Counted from the stretch's first letter, positions 26,019-35,959 are shown. The stretch: 64,000 nucleotides of DNA from Dyadobacter subterraneus (GCF_015221875.1 NZ_JACYGY010000001.1:3388501-3452500), one strand, 5' to 3'. Notes: generated by a model not told the origin, from the sequence alone. Program-made: numbers and translations.

Positions 26019-27539
26019 TTGTCAAAAAAAGCGCTGATCCTCTGCTTCTTTATTCTATTGAAATTTGTTCTTCAGTACACAATCAGTGCTCCTGAATATG
26101 AACTGCACCGGGACGAATTTCTTCATATGGACCAGGGAAAACATCTGGCCTGGGGTTATCTTTCTGTTCCGCCTTTTACGTCCTGGACCTCCTACCTCAT
26201 TTTATTACTAGGCAAATCCGTTTTTTGGGTAAAATTCTTTCCGGCCCTTTTCGGCATTTTTACTCTGGTTATTGTATGGAAAGCCATTGAAGATCTTGGG
26301 GGAAATTTATTTGCATTTATTTTAGGTGCCACAGCTGTGACATGCTCTGTGATTTTGAGAATCAATATGCTTTACCAGCCAAATTCGGCTGACATACTTT
26401 TCTGGACATTAGTCTATTATGCTTTACTCAAATACATCAATTCCGAAAATAATAAATGGCCTTATCTTATGGCTATTGCGTTGGGCTTTGGATTTTTGAA
26501 TAAGTATAATATTATGTTTTTGATCCTTGGATTACTACCTGCTCTGCTGCTAACAAATAATCGTAAAATATTCATAAATAAGCATTTATATCTCGCGTTG
26601 GGCTTAGCACTTCTGATCGTTTCGCCCAATTTAATATGGCAATACCAAAATCATTTTCCGGTAATTCACCACATGAAATTACTGAGTAAAACACAGCTTG
26701 TTAATGTAAATCGTCTGGATTTTATTAAAGAACAATTCCTGTTTTTCATGGGATCTATATTCATTCTTCTGGCTGCTTTTTTATCGTTTTTTATCTATGA
26801 GCCATTCAGGAAATATCGTGTTTTCTTCTGGTCATTTGTTTTTACATTATCACTATTTACATATCTGAGAGCCAAAGGTTATTACGCAATTGGCTTATAT
26901 CCGATATTTCTGGCGTTCGGTTCTGTATATCTTGAAAGGGTATTTACAGCCAGATTTACATGGCTTCGTTACGCAACCGTATTATTTATTTTACTTTTAT
27001 TCATTCCATTATTAAGGCTCGGTTTTCCCCTGGAAAGTCCGGCAGATATTAAAAAGCATCCTGAAAAATATAAAGCTTTGGGGCTGCTTCGGTGGGAAGA
27101 CGGAAAGGATCATGAACTGCCGCAGGATTACGCAGATATGCAGGGCTGGAAGGAACTGGCAGAAAAAGTGGATGCGGATTACGAAAAAATCAGTGATAAA
27201 AAGCATACGGTTGTGCTTTGTGATAATTATGGACAGGCAGGAGCGATTAATTTCTATTCTAGGTTTAAAAATATTGGAGCTGTAACCATGAATGCAGATT
27301 ACATTGACTGGATACCGCTTGACGAAGAAATTAAAAATGTAATCCTCGTTCAAAATGCTGATGATGATGACAAGGAAAGAAAAAAGGAGCAGCCACTTTT
27401 CCGGAAAGTAGCTCTGACAGGAAAAATTGAAAACCAATATGCAAGAGAACGTGGCACCAGTATTTATATCTTGCTTGATGCCAAGGTTTCTATCAACAAG
27501 ATTCTGGAAGGTGATATCCGCGAAAACCGTTGGGATTAA
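26019..27539 (+). CDS. ArnT/PMT-like membrane glycosyltransferase (GT39 superfamily)
   Basis: A 506-residue protein with about ten to twelve membrane segments and the first-loop acidic motif YELHRDEFLHM characteristic of the PMT_2/ArnT clan; these enzymes move a sugar from a polyprenyl-phosphate donor at the outer face of the inner membrane. The C-terminal 170 residues form a soluble periplasmic domain. Translation begins at a TTG at 26019, 30 bp after the GNAT gene; the next ATG is too far inside. Confidence 0.88.
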   Translation: MSKKALILCFFILLKFVLQYTISAPEYELHRDEFLHMDQGKHLAWGYLSVPPFTSWTSYLILLLGKSVFWVKFFPALFGIFTLVIVWKAIEDLGGNLFAFILGATAVTCSVILRINMLYQPNSADILFWTLVYYALLKYINSENNKWPYLMAIALGFGFLNKYNIMFLILGLLPALLLTNNRKIFINKHLYLALGLALLIVSPNLIWQYQNHFPVIHHMKLLSKTQLVNVNRLDFIKEQFLFFMGSIFILLAAFLSFFIYEPFRKYRVFFWSFVFTLSLFTYLRAKGYYAIGLYPIFLAFGSVYLERVFTARFTWLRYATVLFILLLFIPLLRLGFPLESPADIKKHPEKYKALGLLRWEDGKDHELPQDYADMQGWKELAEKVDADYEKISDKKHTVVLCDNYGQAGAINFYSRFKNIGAVTMNADYIDWIPLDEEIKNVILVQNADDDDKERKKEQPLFRKVALTGKIENQYARERGTSIYILLDAKVSINKILEGDIRENRWD

Positions 27540-27563
27540 TATTTAAACTTATTCAAACTGAAA

Positions 27564-28256
27564 ATGAAAAAACATTACCTGTTAGCCTTAGGTCTTTTAA
27601 TAGCCACTCCGTTTGTTTCCAATGCACAAAAATCGAAAAACCTTCTCAACGGAAAAGATCTTAGCGGATGGCATATTGATGTGCCGGAAATGGACAAAAA
27701 TCCAAAAGTGAAGTCGCCCTTTATGATTCGGAACGGTCTGCTTGTAAGTATGGGAACTCCCGGCGGACATTTAATTACCAATGCGGACTACGAAAATTTT
27801 CGATTAACATTTCAATACCGCTTTGCCGGAAAACCGGGAAATTGTGGTGCTTTGGTATTTGTTTCCACACCGAGAGCGTTATATGATATGTTCCCAAAAT
27901 CCATCGAAGTACAAATGATGCATGAAAATGCAGGGGATTTCTGGTGTATTCAGGAAGACATTACAACGCCGGATATGGAAAAAAGACGTGGTCCAAAAGC
28001 AAACTGGGGCGTAAATGGTGATAAGCTTAGAAGAATTCCGAACCTGACCGATGGCAGTGAAAAACCACTCGGTGAATGGAACAGTATGACGATTGAATGT
28101 GTGAAAAATTCGATCAAGGTCTGGTTAAATGGTGATTTTGTAAATTACGGCTATAATGCAACAGCGCAAAAAGGTCACATTGCTTTGCAGTCGGAAGGTG
28201 CTGAGGTTGAATTTAAAAAAGTGGAAGTGACGCCTATTACACAGCTTACCAAGTGA
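27564..28256 (+). CDS. Secreted 3-keto-disaccharide hydrolase-like protein (DUF1080)
   Basis: A 230-residue protein with a signal peptide (LLALGLLIATPFVSNA, cleaved before QKSKN). The mature part is a concanavalin-like beta-sandwich with the DUF1080 hallmarks LLNGKDLSGWHID, GHLITNADYENFRLTFQYRF, EVQMMHENAGDFW and GHIALQSEGAEVEFKKVEV. DUF1080 proteins include enzymes cleaving 3-keto sugars; the substrate is not evident. 24 bp after the GT39 gene. Confidence 0.92.
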   Translation: MKKHYLLALGLLIATPFVSNAQKSKNLLNGKDLSGWHIDVPEMDKNPKVKSPFMIRNGLLVSMGTPGGHLITNADYENFRLTFQYRFAGKPGNCGALVFVSTPRALYDMFPKSIEVQMMHENAGDFWCIQEDITTPDMEKRRGPKANWGVNGDKLRRIPNLTDGSEKPLGEWNSMTIECVKNSIKVWLNGDFVNYGYNATAQKGHIALQSEGAEVEFKKVEVTPITQLTK

Positions 28257-28283
28257 TTAAAGAAAGAATTCTGGTGATCAAAA

Positions 28284-29357
28284 ATGACTGCTTCGGAAAT
28301 CATTCATGCCCGACTTGTTAATCAACAAATCGCACAAACGAAATTCTCAAAACCAGAGGAAATCGTAACACATCTTGTGGCCATGCAAGCACAGGAATAC
28401 GCTATGGCAAAATGGGCGATTGGATTGCGGTTACAGAATTTTTTCGATGAGGATATTGAAAAGGCTTTTAATGAAGGCAGGATTTTGCGCACACATATCA
28501 TGCGCCCTACCTGGCACTTTGTATCTCCCGAAGATATTCGCTGGATGATTTCACTCACAGCTCCCAGAGTAAATGCGGTGAATGCCTTTATGTACCGCAA
28601 ATGCGAACTGACTCCGAAAATTTTCAGTCAGTGCAATGATATTATCACAACAAATCTGGAAGGTGGCAAATATTTAACAAGAAATGCTTTAAAAGCTGAA
28701 CTGGAAAAGAAAATTGAGACTGGCGACGGCGTAAGATTGAGCTGCATTATGATGCAGGCGGAATTGGAAGGTATTATTTGCAGCGGACCAAGGGATGGAA
28801 AGCAATTTACCTATGCGCTAATTGAAGAGCGTGTTGCTAAAACCAAGACATTATCCAAAGAAGAAATGCCGGCAGAACTTACCAAAAGATATTTTAAAAG
28901 TCGCGGTCCGGCTCAGCTAGAAGACTTTGTGATGTGGTCCGGATTAACTGTCAAAGATGCCAAAGTCGGTATTGACATGCTTCCAAAAGATTTTGTTAGG
29001 GAAGAAATTAATAGGAAAAACTATATATACAATCCGGATTCAGCGGCATCAGGCAAAATACAATCTACCTTTTTGATGCCCGATTACGACGAATATGGTA
29101 TGAGTTATAAAGACCGTAGTGCCATTTTCAATCTGCCTCCAAAAATCCTGGATAATCCAAAACTTAACATTCCATACAACCGCATGATTGTCGTGGATGG
29201 ACAAATTGTTGGCAGCTGGAAACGTACTATCAAAGGAAAAGAAATGGATGTTGAGTTGGAATTTTTCAAAAAATTGAATAAAAAACAAGAGCACGCAGTA
29301 CAAATTGCTGTGAAAAAATTCTGTTCTTTTGCAGGAAAGAACTACACTGAAAAATAA
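28284..29357 (+). CDS. Winged-helix DNA-binding protein (HTH_42, AlkZ/YcaQ-like)
   Basis: A 357-residue protein of the HTH_42 family. MQAQEYAMAKWAIGLRL near the N-terminus has the Q-x-Q signature region, followed by ILRTHIMRPTWHFVSPEDIRWM and the C-terminal TFLMPDYDEYGMSY and VVDGQIVGSWKRTIKG, all diagnostic. Bacterial relatives such as AlkZ and YcaQ are DNA glycosylases acting on crosslinks or alkylated bases; this one is probably of that class but not proven. It overlaps the following kinase gene by 1 bp. Confidence 0.88.
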   Translation: MTASEIIHARLVNQQIAQTKFSKPEEIVTHLVAMQAQEYAMAKWAIGLRLQNFFDEDIEKAFNEGRILRTHIMRPTWHFVSPEDIRWMISLTAPRVNAVNAFMYRKCELTPKIFSQCNDIITTNLEGGKYLTRNALKAELEKKIETGDGVRLSCIMMQAELEGIICSGPRDGKQFTYALIEERVAKTKTLSKEEMPAELTKRYFKSRGPAQLEDFVMWSGLTVKDAKVGIDMLPKDFVREEINRKNYIYNPDSAASGKIQSTFLMPDYDEYGMSYKDRSAIFNLPPKILDNPKLNIPYNRMIVVDGQIVGSWKRTIKGKEMDVELEFFKKLNKKQEHAVQIAVKKFCSFAGKNYTEK

Positions 29358-30376
29358 TGAGCATGTCACCCTTTCCTGTTTCTAACTCTACCTTATCTAC
29401 AAAACACCTTGCCGAATTTCTTCAAAATGAATATCAGCTTGGGACCAAAACGGATTGTAAACTTTTAAAAACAGGGATAAGCCATACTTATCTGGTCACT
29501 GCTGATTCAGAGAAACTTATTTTCAGAATTTACAGTCTTGACTGGCGGACAAAAGCTGAAATCCTCGAAGAAATTCGACTTATCAATCTTTTAAAAGACA
29601 ATCGAATTTCTGTTTCCTATCCGATCCCCTCACCGGACGGACAATATATTAAGGAGTTCAACGCACCCGAAGGTACTCGTTTCGGCGTTTTATTTTCACA
29701 CGCCAGAGGTGCAAAAGCACTCAACTATTCCGCAGAAATTCATTTTAAAGTTGGAGAAACAATTGGGAAAATTCATTCACTGACACAAAATTATAATCTG
29801 GACCGGGTTACCTACACGCCGGAAATTTTGCTTGATGATTCCTTTCAATACCTCAAATCATTTTTAAATCCCGAACAGGAAGAAATGATTTACATGGCCG
29901 AATTGAAAGAAATTTTAAAATCAGAATTGCATCATATTGATCGGTCCCAGGTCAGATTTGGAGCTGTGCATACGGATATCTGGTTTGATAATATGCACTT
30001 TTATGGTGAAGATGAAATCACCATTTTCGACTTTGATTTCTGCGGAAACGGAATGCTTTGCCAGGATCTGGGTTATTACATTATGCAGCTTTACAACCTG
30101 GAAAAAGATGAAGCACAGTATAACCTGAAACTCGAAAGTTTTCTGAAGGGTTATGAAAGTACAGCTACTTTTAGTGAAGAAGAAAAACGAATTATTCCGT
30201 ACATCAGCACAGCCATCTACTTCTTTTTCCTTGGCATTCAATGCCAACGCTACGACAACTGGTCCAATGTTTTCCTGAATGAAATTTATTTATCGCGTTT
30301 TATTAACCTGATCATTAAAAAGTGGTGCGATTATAATAAGATTTCTGTCGGGGAAAATGTTTCCAAATTATCTTAA
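29357..30376 (+). CDS. Aminoglycoside phosphotransferase/homoserine kinase type II-like kinase
   Basis: A 339-residue kinase-fold protein with the catalytic loop VHTDIWFDNMHF (H-x-D-x4-N) and the metal-binding Asp in ITIFDFDFCGNG. The N-lobe has KLIFRIYSL in the place of the ATP lysine strand. This is the APH/choline kinase/homoserine kinase II family; the substrate is not predictable. The ATG overlaps the stop of the preceding gene (TAATG); a second ATG at 29363 is a possible start. Confidence 0.88.
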   Translation: MSMSPFPVSNSTLSTKHLAEFLQNEYQLGTKTDCKLLKTGISHTYLVTADSEKLIFRIYSLDWRTKAEILEEIRLINLLKDNRISVSYPIPSPDGQYIKEFNAPEGTRFGVLFSHARGAKALNYSAEIHFKVGETIGKIHSLTQNYNLDRVTYTPEILLDDSFQYLKSFLNPEQEEMIYMAELKEILKSELHHIDRSQVRFGAVHTDIWFDNMHFYGEDEITIFDFDFCGNGMLCQDLGYYIMQLYNLEKDEAQYNLKLESFLKGYESTATFSEEEKRIIPYISTAIYFFFLGIQCQRYDNWSNVFLNEIYLSRFINLIIKKWCDYNKISVGENVSKLS

Positions 30377-30400
30377 AATTTAAACTCAATAACGCCGCAT

Positions 30401-31318
30401 ATGTCTTTCAAGATTTCAAAAACAGCAAAAGTTATTACCCTATTGATATGCGGCATAACGGCTGTGCAAGCTCAGATTCCTGAGAAAATTAAAAGCATAT
30501 TTCCTGCCGGAACGGTCATGCATAATAATCTGGCTTATGCCGGTGATACTTTGAAAAGGCACAAACTCGATATTTATCTCCCTGCAAACGCCAAGGAAAA
30601 TTTGCCGCTTGTGATCTGGATTCATGGGGGTGCGTGGAAAGAAAATGATAAATTTGCCGATATGGGTTATATGAAAAATACGGTCAAATCTTTCATTGAA
30701 GAAGGCTATGCATTTGCAAGTATAGACTACCGGTATAGCACAGACGCTATCTTTCCCGCTCAGATTCAGGATTGTAACCAGGCAATTTCCTGGCTTTATC
30801 AAAATGCCGGTAAGTATGGAATTGATAAAAATAAATTCGCAGTTATAGGATTTTCAGCTGGAGGACATCTGGCCTCGTTGCTTGCGCTTTCCAACAATAA
30901 CAAGATCAAACAATTTACAAAAGAAGGGAAATCTGTTCCATTTAAAATTAAGGCTGTTATTGATTTCTACGGACCGTCAAATTTCATGGCACTGATTCCT
31001 AAAATTGAAATCAATGATCCTACCGACGCTGTAACCTCATTATTTGGCGCAACAATTCTGGAAAGACCTGATATTGCTACTTTGGCAAGCCCTACAACTT
31101 ATGTGGATGCCAATGATCCGCCATTCCTTATCTTCCATGGACAAAAAGATGCACTGGTTCCATATACGCAATCGGTTTTGCTTCGTTCTTATTTATTAAA
31201 GGCAAAGGTTGCAAACGAATTGACGATTGTAACGGATGCGCCACATTATGGTGAAATGTTTGATGTAGAATCCAACAGAAAAAAGATTTCACTTTTTCTT
31301 AAAACGTACTTAAAATAG
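30401..31318 (+). CDS. Secreted alpha/beta hydrolase (esterase/lipase, BD-FAE-like)
   Basis: A 305-residue protein with a signal peptide (ITLLICGITAVQA before QIPEK). HGGAWKEND is the oxyanion-hole motif and GFSAGGHLA the nucleophile elbow; FLIFHGQKDALVPY and APHYGEMFDVE give the acid and His. It belongs to the family around bifunctional feruloyl/acetyl-xylan esterases and the prokaryotic hormone-sensitive-lipase-like esterases. Located 24 bp after the kinase gene. Confidence 0.9.
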   Translation: MSFKISKTAKVITLLICGITAVQAQIPEKIKSIFPAGTVMHNNLAYAGDTLKRHKLDIYLPANAKENLPLVIWIHGGAWKENDKFADMGYMKNTVKSFIEEGYAFASIDYRYSTDAIFPAQIQDCNQAISWLYQNAGKYGIDKNKFAVIGFSAGGHLASLLALSNNNKIKQFTKEGKSVPFKIKAVIDFYGPSNFMALIPKIEINDPTDAVTSLFGATILERPDIATLASPTTYVDANDPPFLIFHGQKDALVPYTQSVLLRSYLLKAKVANELTIVTDAPHYGEMFDVESNRKKISLFLKTYLK

Positions 31319-31335
31319 TAAGCTTCAATTCAGCA

Positions 31336-31851
31336 ATGAGTAAAAAACGAATTTTAACAAATATTTCCATTTTACTGGTTCTGATCGCAAACATTGGATG
31401 CGATCAGATCTCCAAAAATATTGTAAGAGAAAAAGTGGATTACTACGAAAATATTAGTTTGATAAGTAATTACTTCACGCTAACAAAGGTTGAAAATGAC
31501 GGTGCGTTTCTAAGTTTGGGAAGCTCTTTACCGGAAACAATTAAATTTATTCTGCTTTCGGGCATACCATTGATAACACTTGCATTTGGCGTAGGATATA
31601 TGTTTTTAAGAAAAAATATATCCCTGATGAGTATGATTGCTTTAAGTTTTGCAATTGGTGGCGGCTTCGGAAATATTTATGATCGCATCGTGCACGGCTC
31701 GGTAACGGATTTCCTGCATATTGATCTGGGCTTCATTCAAACCGGCATTTTTAATATGGCAGATGTTTCTCTGGTGGTTGGGATGGCTTTGTTTTTTGTT
31801 CAATCCTTTTTTAACCAACGCCATTCCATTTCCCAGGAATCTAAATATTGA
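31336..31851 (+). CDS. lspA: Lipoprotein signal peptidase (signal peptidase II)
   Basis: A 171-residue inner-membrane aspartic peptidase with four membrane segments. The catalytic pair appears in GGGFGNIYDRIVHGSVTDF (Asp in YDR) and FNMADVSLVVG (Asp in MAD), with the N-terminal CDQISKN matching the DQxxK motif. It removes the signal peptide of diacylglyceryl-modified prolipoproteins, such as the SusD-like lipoprotein here. It ends the plus-strand run and abuts the convergent serine hydrolase gene with no gap. Confidence 0.97.
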   Translation: MSKKRILTNISILLVLIANIGCDQISKNIVREKVDYYENISLISNYFTLTKVENDGAFLSLGSSLPETIKFILLSGIPLITLAFGVGYMFLRKNISLMSMIALSFAIGGGFGNIYDRIVHGSVTDFLHIDLGFIQTGIFNMADVSLVVGMALFFVQSFFNQRHSISQESKY

Positions 31852-33102
31852 TTAATATTTCATTTGAAATCTTTTCAAATCAGGAAGATATTTTTTCTTT
31901 CTTTTTAGCTCGGTTTGATAAATGACCTGCCCGAGATTTTTCATAAACGGATAGCAAACTTCTTTGTATTCATATTTGCTGTCGTTGTAAATTTCATCAT
32001 CATTTGATTGAACAACAGCAGTTAGTAAAAATTCTACTTTATTTTTAAAATCGACGAAGTAAGCATTGTCAATAATAAACCCGTAAGAATCTCCGTATTT
32101 ATTGAAAATTCGAATATTGGAATCCGGTTTTATTTCTGGATCTGCGCCGTAAAATAAAAATTTCGCACTTGTTGACCAGTTTTCCTTTGGGTCATATTTT
32201 GGATAATCGCTTTCTGTCGGATATTTGCTCATGTAGGTATAAATGAGATTGTAATCGTCAACCGTTAACTGAAACCGTTCATTTACAGGAAAAACTTCCG
32301 GAAAAATAAGTTTTTTCATGACCGCCTGCTGATCGGTCATACTGAAAGCATTACGGTTGGTCATGTTGAAAGGTTTATTGACCAAATGATCAGAACTGTC
32401 CAGATATGCTTTTCCCATCACTAGATTACTCAACTCAATCGGATAATTCTCCAGATCAAATTTGCCCGGCTGACTATATACCATCTTTTTGTTGTCAAAA
32501 AATGAAACCGGATTGGTATGACGCGAGGTAAGTTCTGTATCTTTTACAGCATAACGATTTAGAATTCGACTGGTAGTTAAGTCATATTCTTTTAATCGCT
32601 GATTGATTTCCGCTCGTCCCACAAATTCATACAGGCGGTTGTATGCATCATTATCGCTTACTAATAGAATTTTTTTGATGTAATGTTCAACCGATGGAAG
32701 CCCACTTTTTGATGTAGAGTCTTTCTCAACAACCGTTTGTTTATCAAAATCAGCACCGGTGATCATGATACTTTCCTTAGTCAGACCTGGAATTTTGAGT
32801 TTATTAATTTTTTCCAGTGCAAAAATTAAAGTCGGCAGTTTTACAGTACTGGCTGGAAAAAAATAACGGTGATCATCCAGATTGTAGCTGTAAGTTTCAA
32901 AGTGAGGAATATTGTTTTTGTCTCGGTCGATTTGGGTGTAGAGAATCTGGACCTGATTTTTTTGAGGATGATTTAAAATGTGCGAAAATTTATCCGGGTG
33001 ACTTTTGAGAAGCTTTTCCAGATAAATGGTATCTATTTTTTGCGCATAAATTGGAAAATTCAGGCACAAGACCAAGGTCAAAGAGAGTATCGTTTTAATC
33101 AT
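31852..33102 (-). CDS. Secreted serine hydrolase, class A beta-lactamase fold
   Basis: A 416-residue protein with a signal peptide (LSLTLVLCLNFPIYA before QKIDT). The serine motif PASTVKLPT (S-x-x-K) and the SDN motif (LLVSDNDAYNRLYEF) are present; the third KTG-type motif is less clear. Longer than a typical class A enzyme (about 290), so more likely a penicillin-binding or peptidoglycan-remodelling hydrolase than a resistance enzyme. The stop is directly adjacent to that of lspA (convergent, no spacer). Its upstream region holds the palindromic tandem array. Confidence 0.9.
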   Translation of the reverse strand: MIKTILSLTLVLCLNFPIYAQKIDTIYLEKLLKSHPDKFSHILNHPQKNQVQILYTQIDRDKNNIPHFETYSYNLDDHRYFFPASTVKLPTLIFALEKINKLKIPGLTKESIMITGADFDKQTVVEKDSTSKSGLPSVEHYIKKILLVSDNDAYNRLYEFVGRAEINQRLKEYDLTTSRILNRYAVKDTELTSRHTNPVSFFDNKKMVYSQPGKFDLENYPIELSNLVMGKAYLDSSDHLVNKPFNMTNRNAFSMTDQQAVMKKLIFPEVFPVNERFQLTVDDYNLIYTYMSKYPTESDYPKYDPKENWSTSAKFLFYGADPEIKPDSNIRIFNKYGDSYGFIIDNAYFVDFKNKVEFLLTAVVQSNDDEIYNDSKYEYKEVCYPFMKNLGQVIYQTELKRKKKYLPDLKRFQMKY

Positions 33103-33176
33103 TTATTTATCTTGATTTGTTTGTTAATCTGTACCCTGGATTAAAAAGTTATTATGCTAAATGCTAGAATTATTAC

Positions 33177-33565
33177 GGTGCGCCGCACCTTGGATAATGT
33201 GAAATCCTATTCTTATTCCTACAATTATTTTGGTGCGCTGCACCTAGGATAATGAGAAATCTTATTCTTATTTCTACAATTATAGTGCGCCGCACCTTTG
33301 ATAATGTGAAATCCTGTTCTTATTCCTACAATTATTTTGGTGCGCTGCACCTAGGATAATGTGAAATCTTATTTCTACAATTATTACGGTGCGCCGCACC
33401 TTAGATACTGTGAAATCCTGTTCTTATTCCTACAATTATTTTGGTGCGCTGCACCTAGGATAATGAGAAATCTTATTCTTATTTCTACAATTATTACGGT
33501 GCGCCGCACCTTGAATAATGTGAAATCCTATTCTTACTTCTACAATTACTGTGGTGCGCCGCACC
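33177..33565. repeat. Tandem array of eight ~55-bp units, each with a 13-bp GC-rich palindrome
   Basis: Palindromes start at 33177, 33232, 33284, 33339, 33388, 33443, 33498 and 33553 (spacings 55, 52, 55, 49, 55, 55, 55). Units 1, 5, 7 and 8 read GGTGCGCCGCACC, unit 3 the same with A first, and units 2, 4 and 6 GGTGCGCTGCACC, so two variants alternate over most of the array. The ~42-bp AT-rich segments between them are conserved too (ATAATG, GAAATC, TTCTTATT, CTACAATTA). Degenerate remnants seem to flank it (ACCCTGGATTA near 33134, GCACCTGGATAA near 33606). The 650-bp gap 33103-33752 otherwise holds no gene. Confidence 0.93.
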
Positions 33566-33752
33566 TTGGATAATGCTGGATCTTGTCACAATTAATACTA
33601 TGCAAGCACCTGGATAACTAAATTTATTCTCAAATTCACTACCAAAAGGTACGGAGGACTAAAATACTTGAGGCCTCCGCGCGGTAGAAACCAATCACCC
33701 TCTACATGTACGTTGCACCACACCGTAATTTCTTTCTTGCACATTCGGTCAT

Positions 33753-34496
33753 TTATTCCTCATCCAACCCCTCAACATAAGATCCCTCTTCCGTTTTGGT
33801 AGAACTTTCCACTGCATTATTGATATATTTCAATTCTTCGGTGGTTAAATCCCGCCATTTCCCAATTGATAGATTTTCCAGCGTAACATTCATAATCCGA
33901 ACACGCTTTAATTTCGTTACACTGTAACCCAGGTACTCACACATTCTCCGAATTTGCCGATTCAACCCTTGTGTAAGAATGATGGTAAAAACATACGGTC
34001 CGTCTTTTCTTACAAAACATTTCTTAGTAACCGTATCCAGAATCGGAATTCCATTACTCATTTTCTGGACAAAATCGGACTTTATGGGTTTATCAACTGT
34101 AACCACATATTCCTTTTCATGATTATTTCCTGCACGAAGAATTTTATTGACAATATCTCCATCGCTAGTCAAAAAGATCAAACCCTCTGATGGTTTGTCT
34201 AGACGCCCGATTGGGAAAATTCTTTCTTTGTGATTAATAAAATCGATGATATTTCCTTTAATCTGTCTTTCCGTGGTACAGGTAATTCCAACCGGTTTAT
34301 TAAAAGCAATATAAACGCCTGCCTTTTTTACTTTCAATGGTTTTCCATCAATAAGGACTTCATCGCTATCTGTCGCCTTATCGCCTAAAACTGCCTTTTG
34401 ACCGTTCAGCGTTACACGACCTTGTTCTACCAGACGATCTGCCTCACGACGGGAGCAAAAACCCGTTTCACTTATAAATTTATTTATGCGGATCAA
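33753..34496 (-). CDS. rluF: 23S rRNA pseudouridine synthase RluF
   Basis: A 247-residue RluB/RluF-family enzyme. An N-terminal S4 domain ([20 protein letters not shown]) precedes the catalytic domain with [13 protein letters not shown] (catalytic Asp), and the stretches [21 protein letters not shown] and [17 protein letters not shown] are near-identical to what I recall of E. coli RluF, which modifies U2604. The C-terminus is acidic. Its 3' end faces the palindromic array. Confidence 0.95.
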   Translation of the reverse strand: MIRINKFISETGFCSRREADRLVEQGRVTLNGQKAVLGDKATDSDEVLIDGKPLKVKKAGVYIAFNKPVGITCTTERQIKGNIIDFINHKERIFPIGRLDKPSEGLIFLTSDGDIVNKILRAGNNHEKEYVVTVDKPIKSDFVQKMSNGIPILDTVTKKCFVRKDGPYVFTIILTQGLNRQIRRMCEYLGYSVTKLKRVRIMNVTLENLSIGKWRDLTTEELKYINNAVESSTKTEEGSYVEGLDEE

Positions 34497-34633
34497 ACTA
34501 AAATATTATTGATGTTAAAACCGGACTTTTATTTTCTGAATTTAAAGATTGCAAAAAAAATCGGGATTGAAATCAAAGAAATGGCCGCTTTGGCTCTTTC
34601 TATACCAATACAAAGAATTTATAATCTATATCC

Positions 34634-35959
34634 ATGCGAAATACCATTAATCCTGAATCCTTGAAACTCCGGTTTCATCATTTACTATTTTTTTTCCTGC
34701 TGGCATTAGCACCGGCTTTTTCCCAACCCATTGAGCGCGCGACAAAAATTATAGTTGCTCCCGACCGTGAAGACTGGACTTACAAAACCGGTGATAAAGT
34801 GAAATTCACAATCACCGTTTTGAAAAATGGAAATCCTGTAAAAAATGCTTCTATCCGCTATGAAATCGGACTGGAAAAAATGGATCCGACCATTAAAGAA
34901 ACTAAAACTGCCGCGAACGGAACCATAACAGTTGATGCCGGAACATTAAAAACACCGGGATTTTTGAGATGTATTGCCTGGACAGCTAACGGCGAAGGCG
35001 AATACCGCGGATTGGCAACGGCCGGTTTCGAACCTGAAAAGATTCAGCCGACAGTAGCAAATCCTGCCGATTTCGACACCTTCTGGGAAACTGCAAAAAA
35101 AGAATTAGCAACGATCCCTTTGGACGTAAAAATGACATTACTGCCTGAACGCTGCACGGAAAAAGTAAATGTTTATCATGTTAATTTACAGAATTTCAAA
35201 CTAGGAACCAGATTGTACGGAATTCTTAGCGTTCCAAAAAAAGAAGGAAAATATCCGGCTTTACTGAAAGTTCCTGGCGCTGGTGTTCGTGCTTATTATG
35301 GAGATCCGGTTACTGCTGAAAAAGATATTATCACATTTGAAATCGGTATTCATGGCATCTCGGTCATCATGGATCCAAGTGTATACAATGATTTGGGATT
35401 GGGCGCATTAAACGGATATCCAAATTATAACCTGGATGATAAGGATCGTTTTTATTACAAAAGAGTATATCTGGGCTGCGTTCGCGCCAACGATTTCCTG
35501 ACTAGTTTACCTCAATATGACGGAACAAATCTGGCTGTAACCGGCGGAAGTCAGGGAGGTGCTTTGTCTATTATTACAGCTGGTCTTGATCCGCGTGTTA
35601 AGTGGCTTGGAGCGTTTTATCCTGCGTTAAGCGATGTAACAGGTTACCTCAGCGGAAGAGCTGGCGGGTGGCCTCATTACTTTGACAAAACAAGTGTTAA
35701 AGTAAATAATACAAAAGAAAAACTGGCAACGGTTGGATACTATGACGTGGTGAATTTTGCAAGACGTGTGAAAGTACCGGGATACTATATGTGGGGCTAC
35801 AACGATGAAACATGTCCTCCAACTTCCATGTATTCAGCCTACAACGTTACAACAGCACCAAAAGAATTGAAGTTATATCTCGAAACCGGCCACTGGACAT
35901 ACCCGGAAGAACGCGACGTGATGAACAACTGGCTAATAACCAAGCTAAAAGCAAAATAG
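34634..35959 (+). CDS. Secreted acetylxylan esterase (carbohydrate esterase family 7, AXE1)
   Basis: A 441-residue protein. After a signal peptide (HHLLFFFLLALAPAFS before QPIER) comes a beta-sandwich-like N-terminal domain (about 35-130) and then an AXE1 catalytic domain: ADFDTFWETAKKELA, GTRLYGILSVPKKEG, the nucleophile in GGSQGGALS, and a His in ETGHWTYPEE. It removes acetyl groups from xylan or related acetylated sugars in the periplasm. An oxidoreductase gene follows 54 bp downstream. Confidence 0.92.
   Translation: MRNTINPESLKLRFHHLLFFFLLALAPAFSQPIERATKIIVAPDREDWTYKTGDKVKFTITVLKNGNPVKNASIRYEIGLEKMDPTIKETKTAANGTITVDAGTLKTPGFLRCIAWTANGEGEYRGLATAGFEPEKIQPTVANPADFDTFWETAKKELATIPLDVKMTLLPERCTEKVNVYHVNLQNFKLGTRLYGILSVPKKEGKYPALLKVPGAGVRAYYGDPVTAEKDIITFEIGIHGISVIMDPSVYNDLGLGALNGYPNYNLDDKDRFYYKRVYLGCVRANDFLTSLPQYDGTNLAVTGGSQGGALSIITAGLDPRVKWLGAFYPALSDVTGYLSGRAGGWPHYFDKTSVKVNNTKEKLATVGYYDVVNFARRVKVPGYYMWGYNDETCPPTSMYSAYNVTTAPKELKLYLETGHWTYPEERDVMNNWLITKLKAK

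Noticed and set aside
33177..33565. CRISPR array
   Set aside because: The segments between the palindromes are themselves conserved rather than unique spacers, the units drift in length (49-55 bp), and no cas genes are present in the window.
33361..33573. A 70-codon open frame inside the tandem array
   Set aside because: The 55-bp period is not a multiple of three, so consecutive units fall in different frames; the composition is set by the repeat, and there is no start signal.
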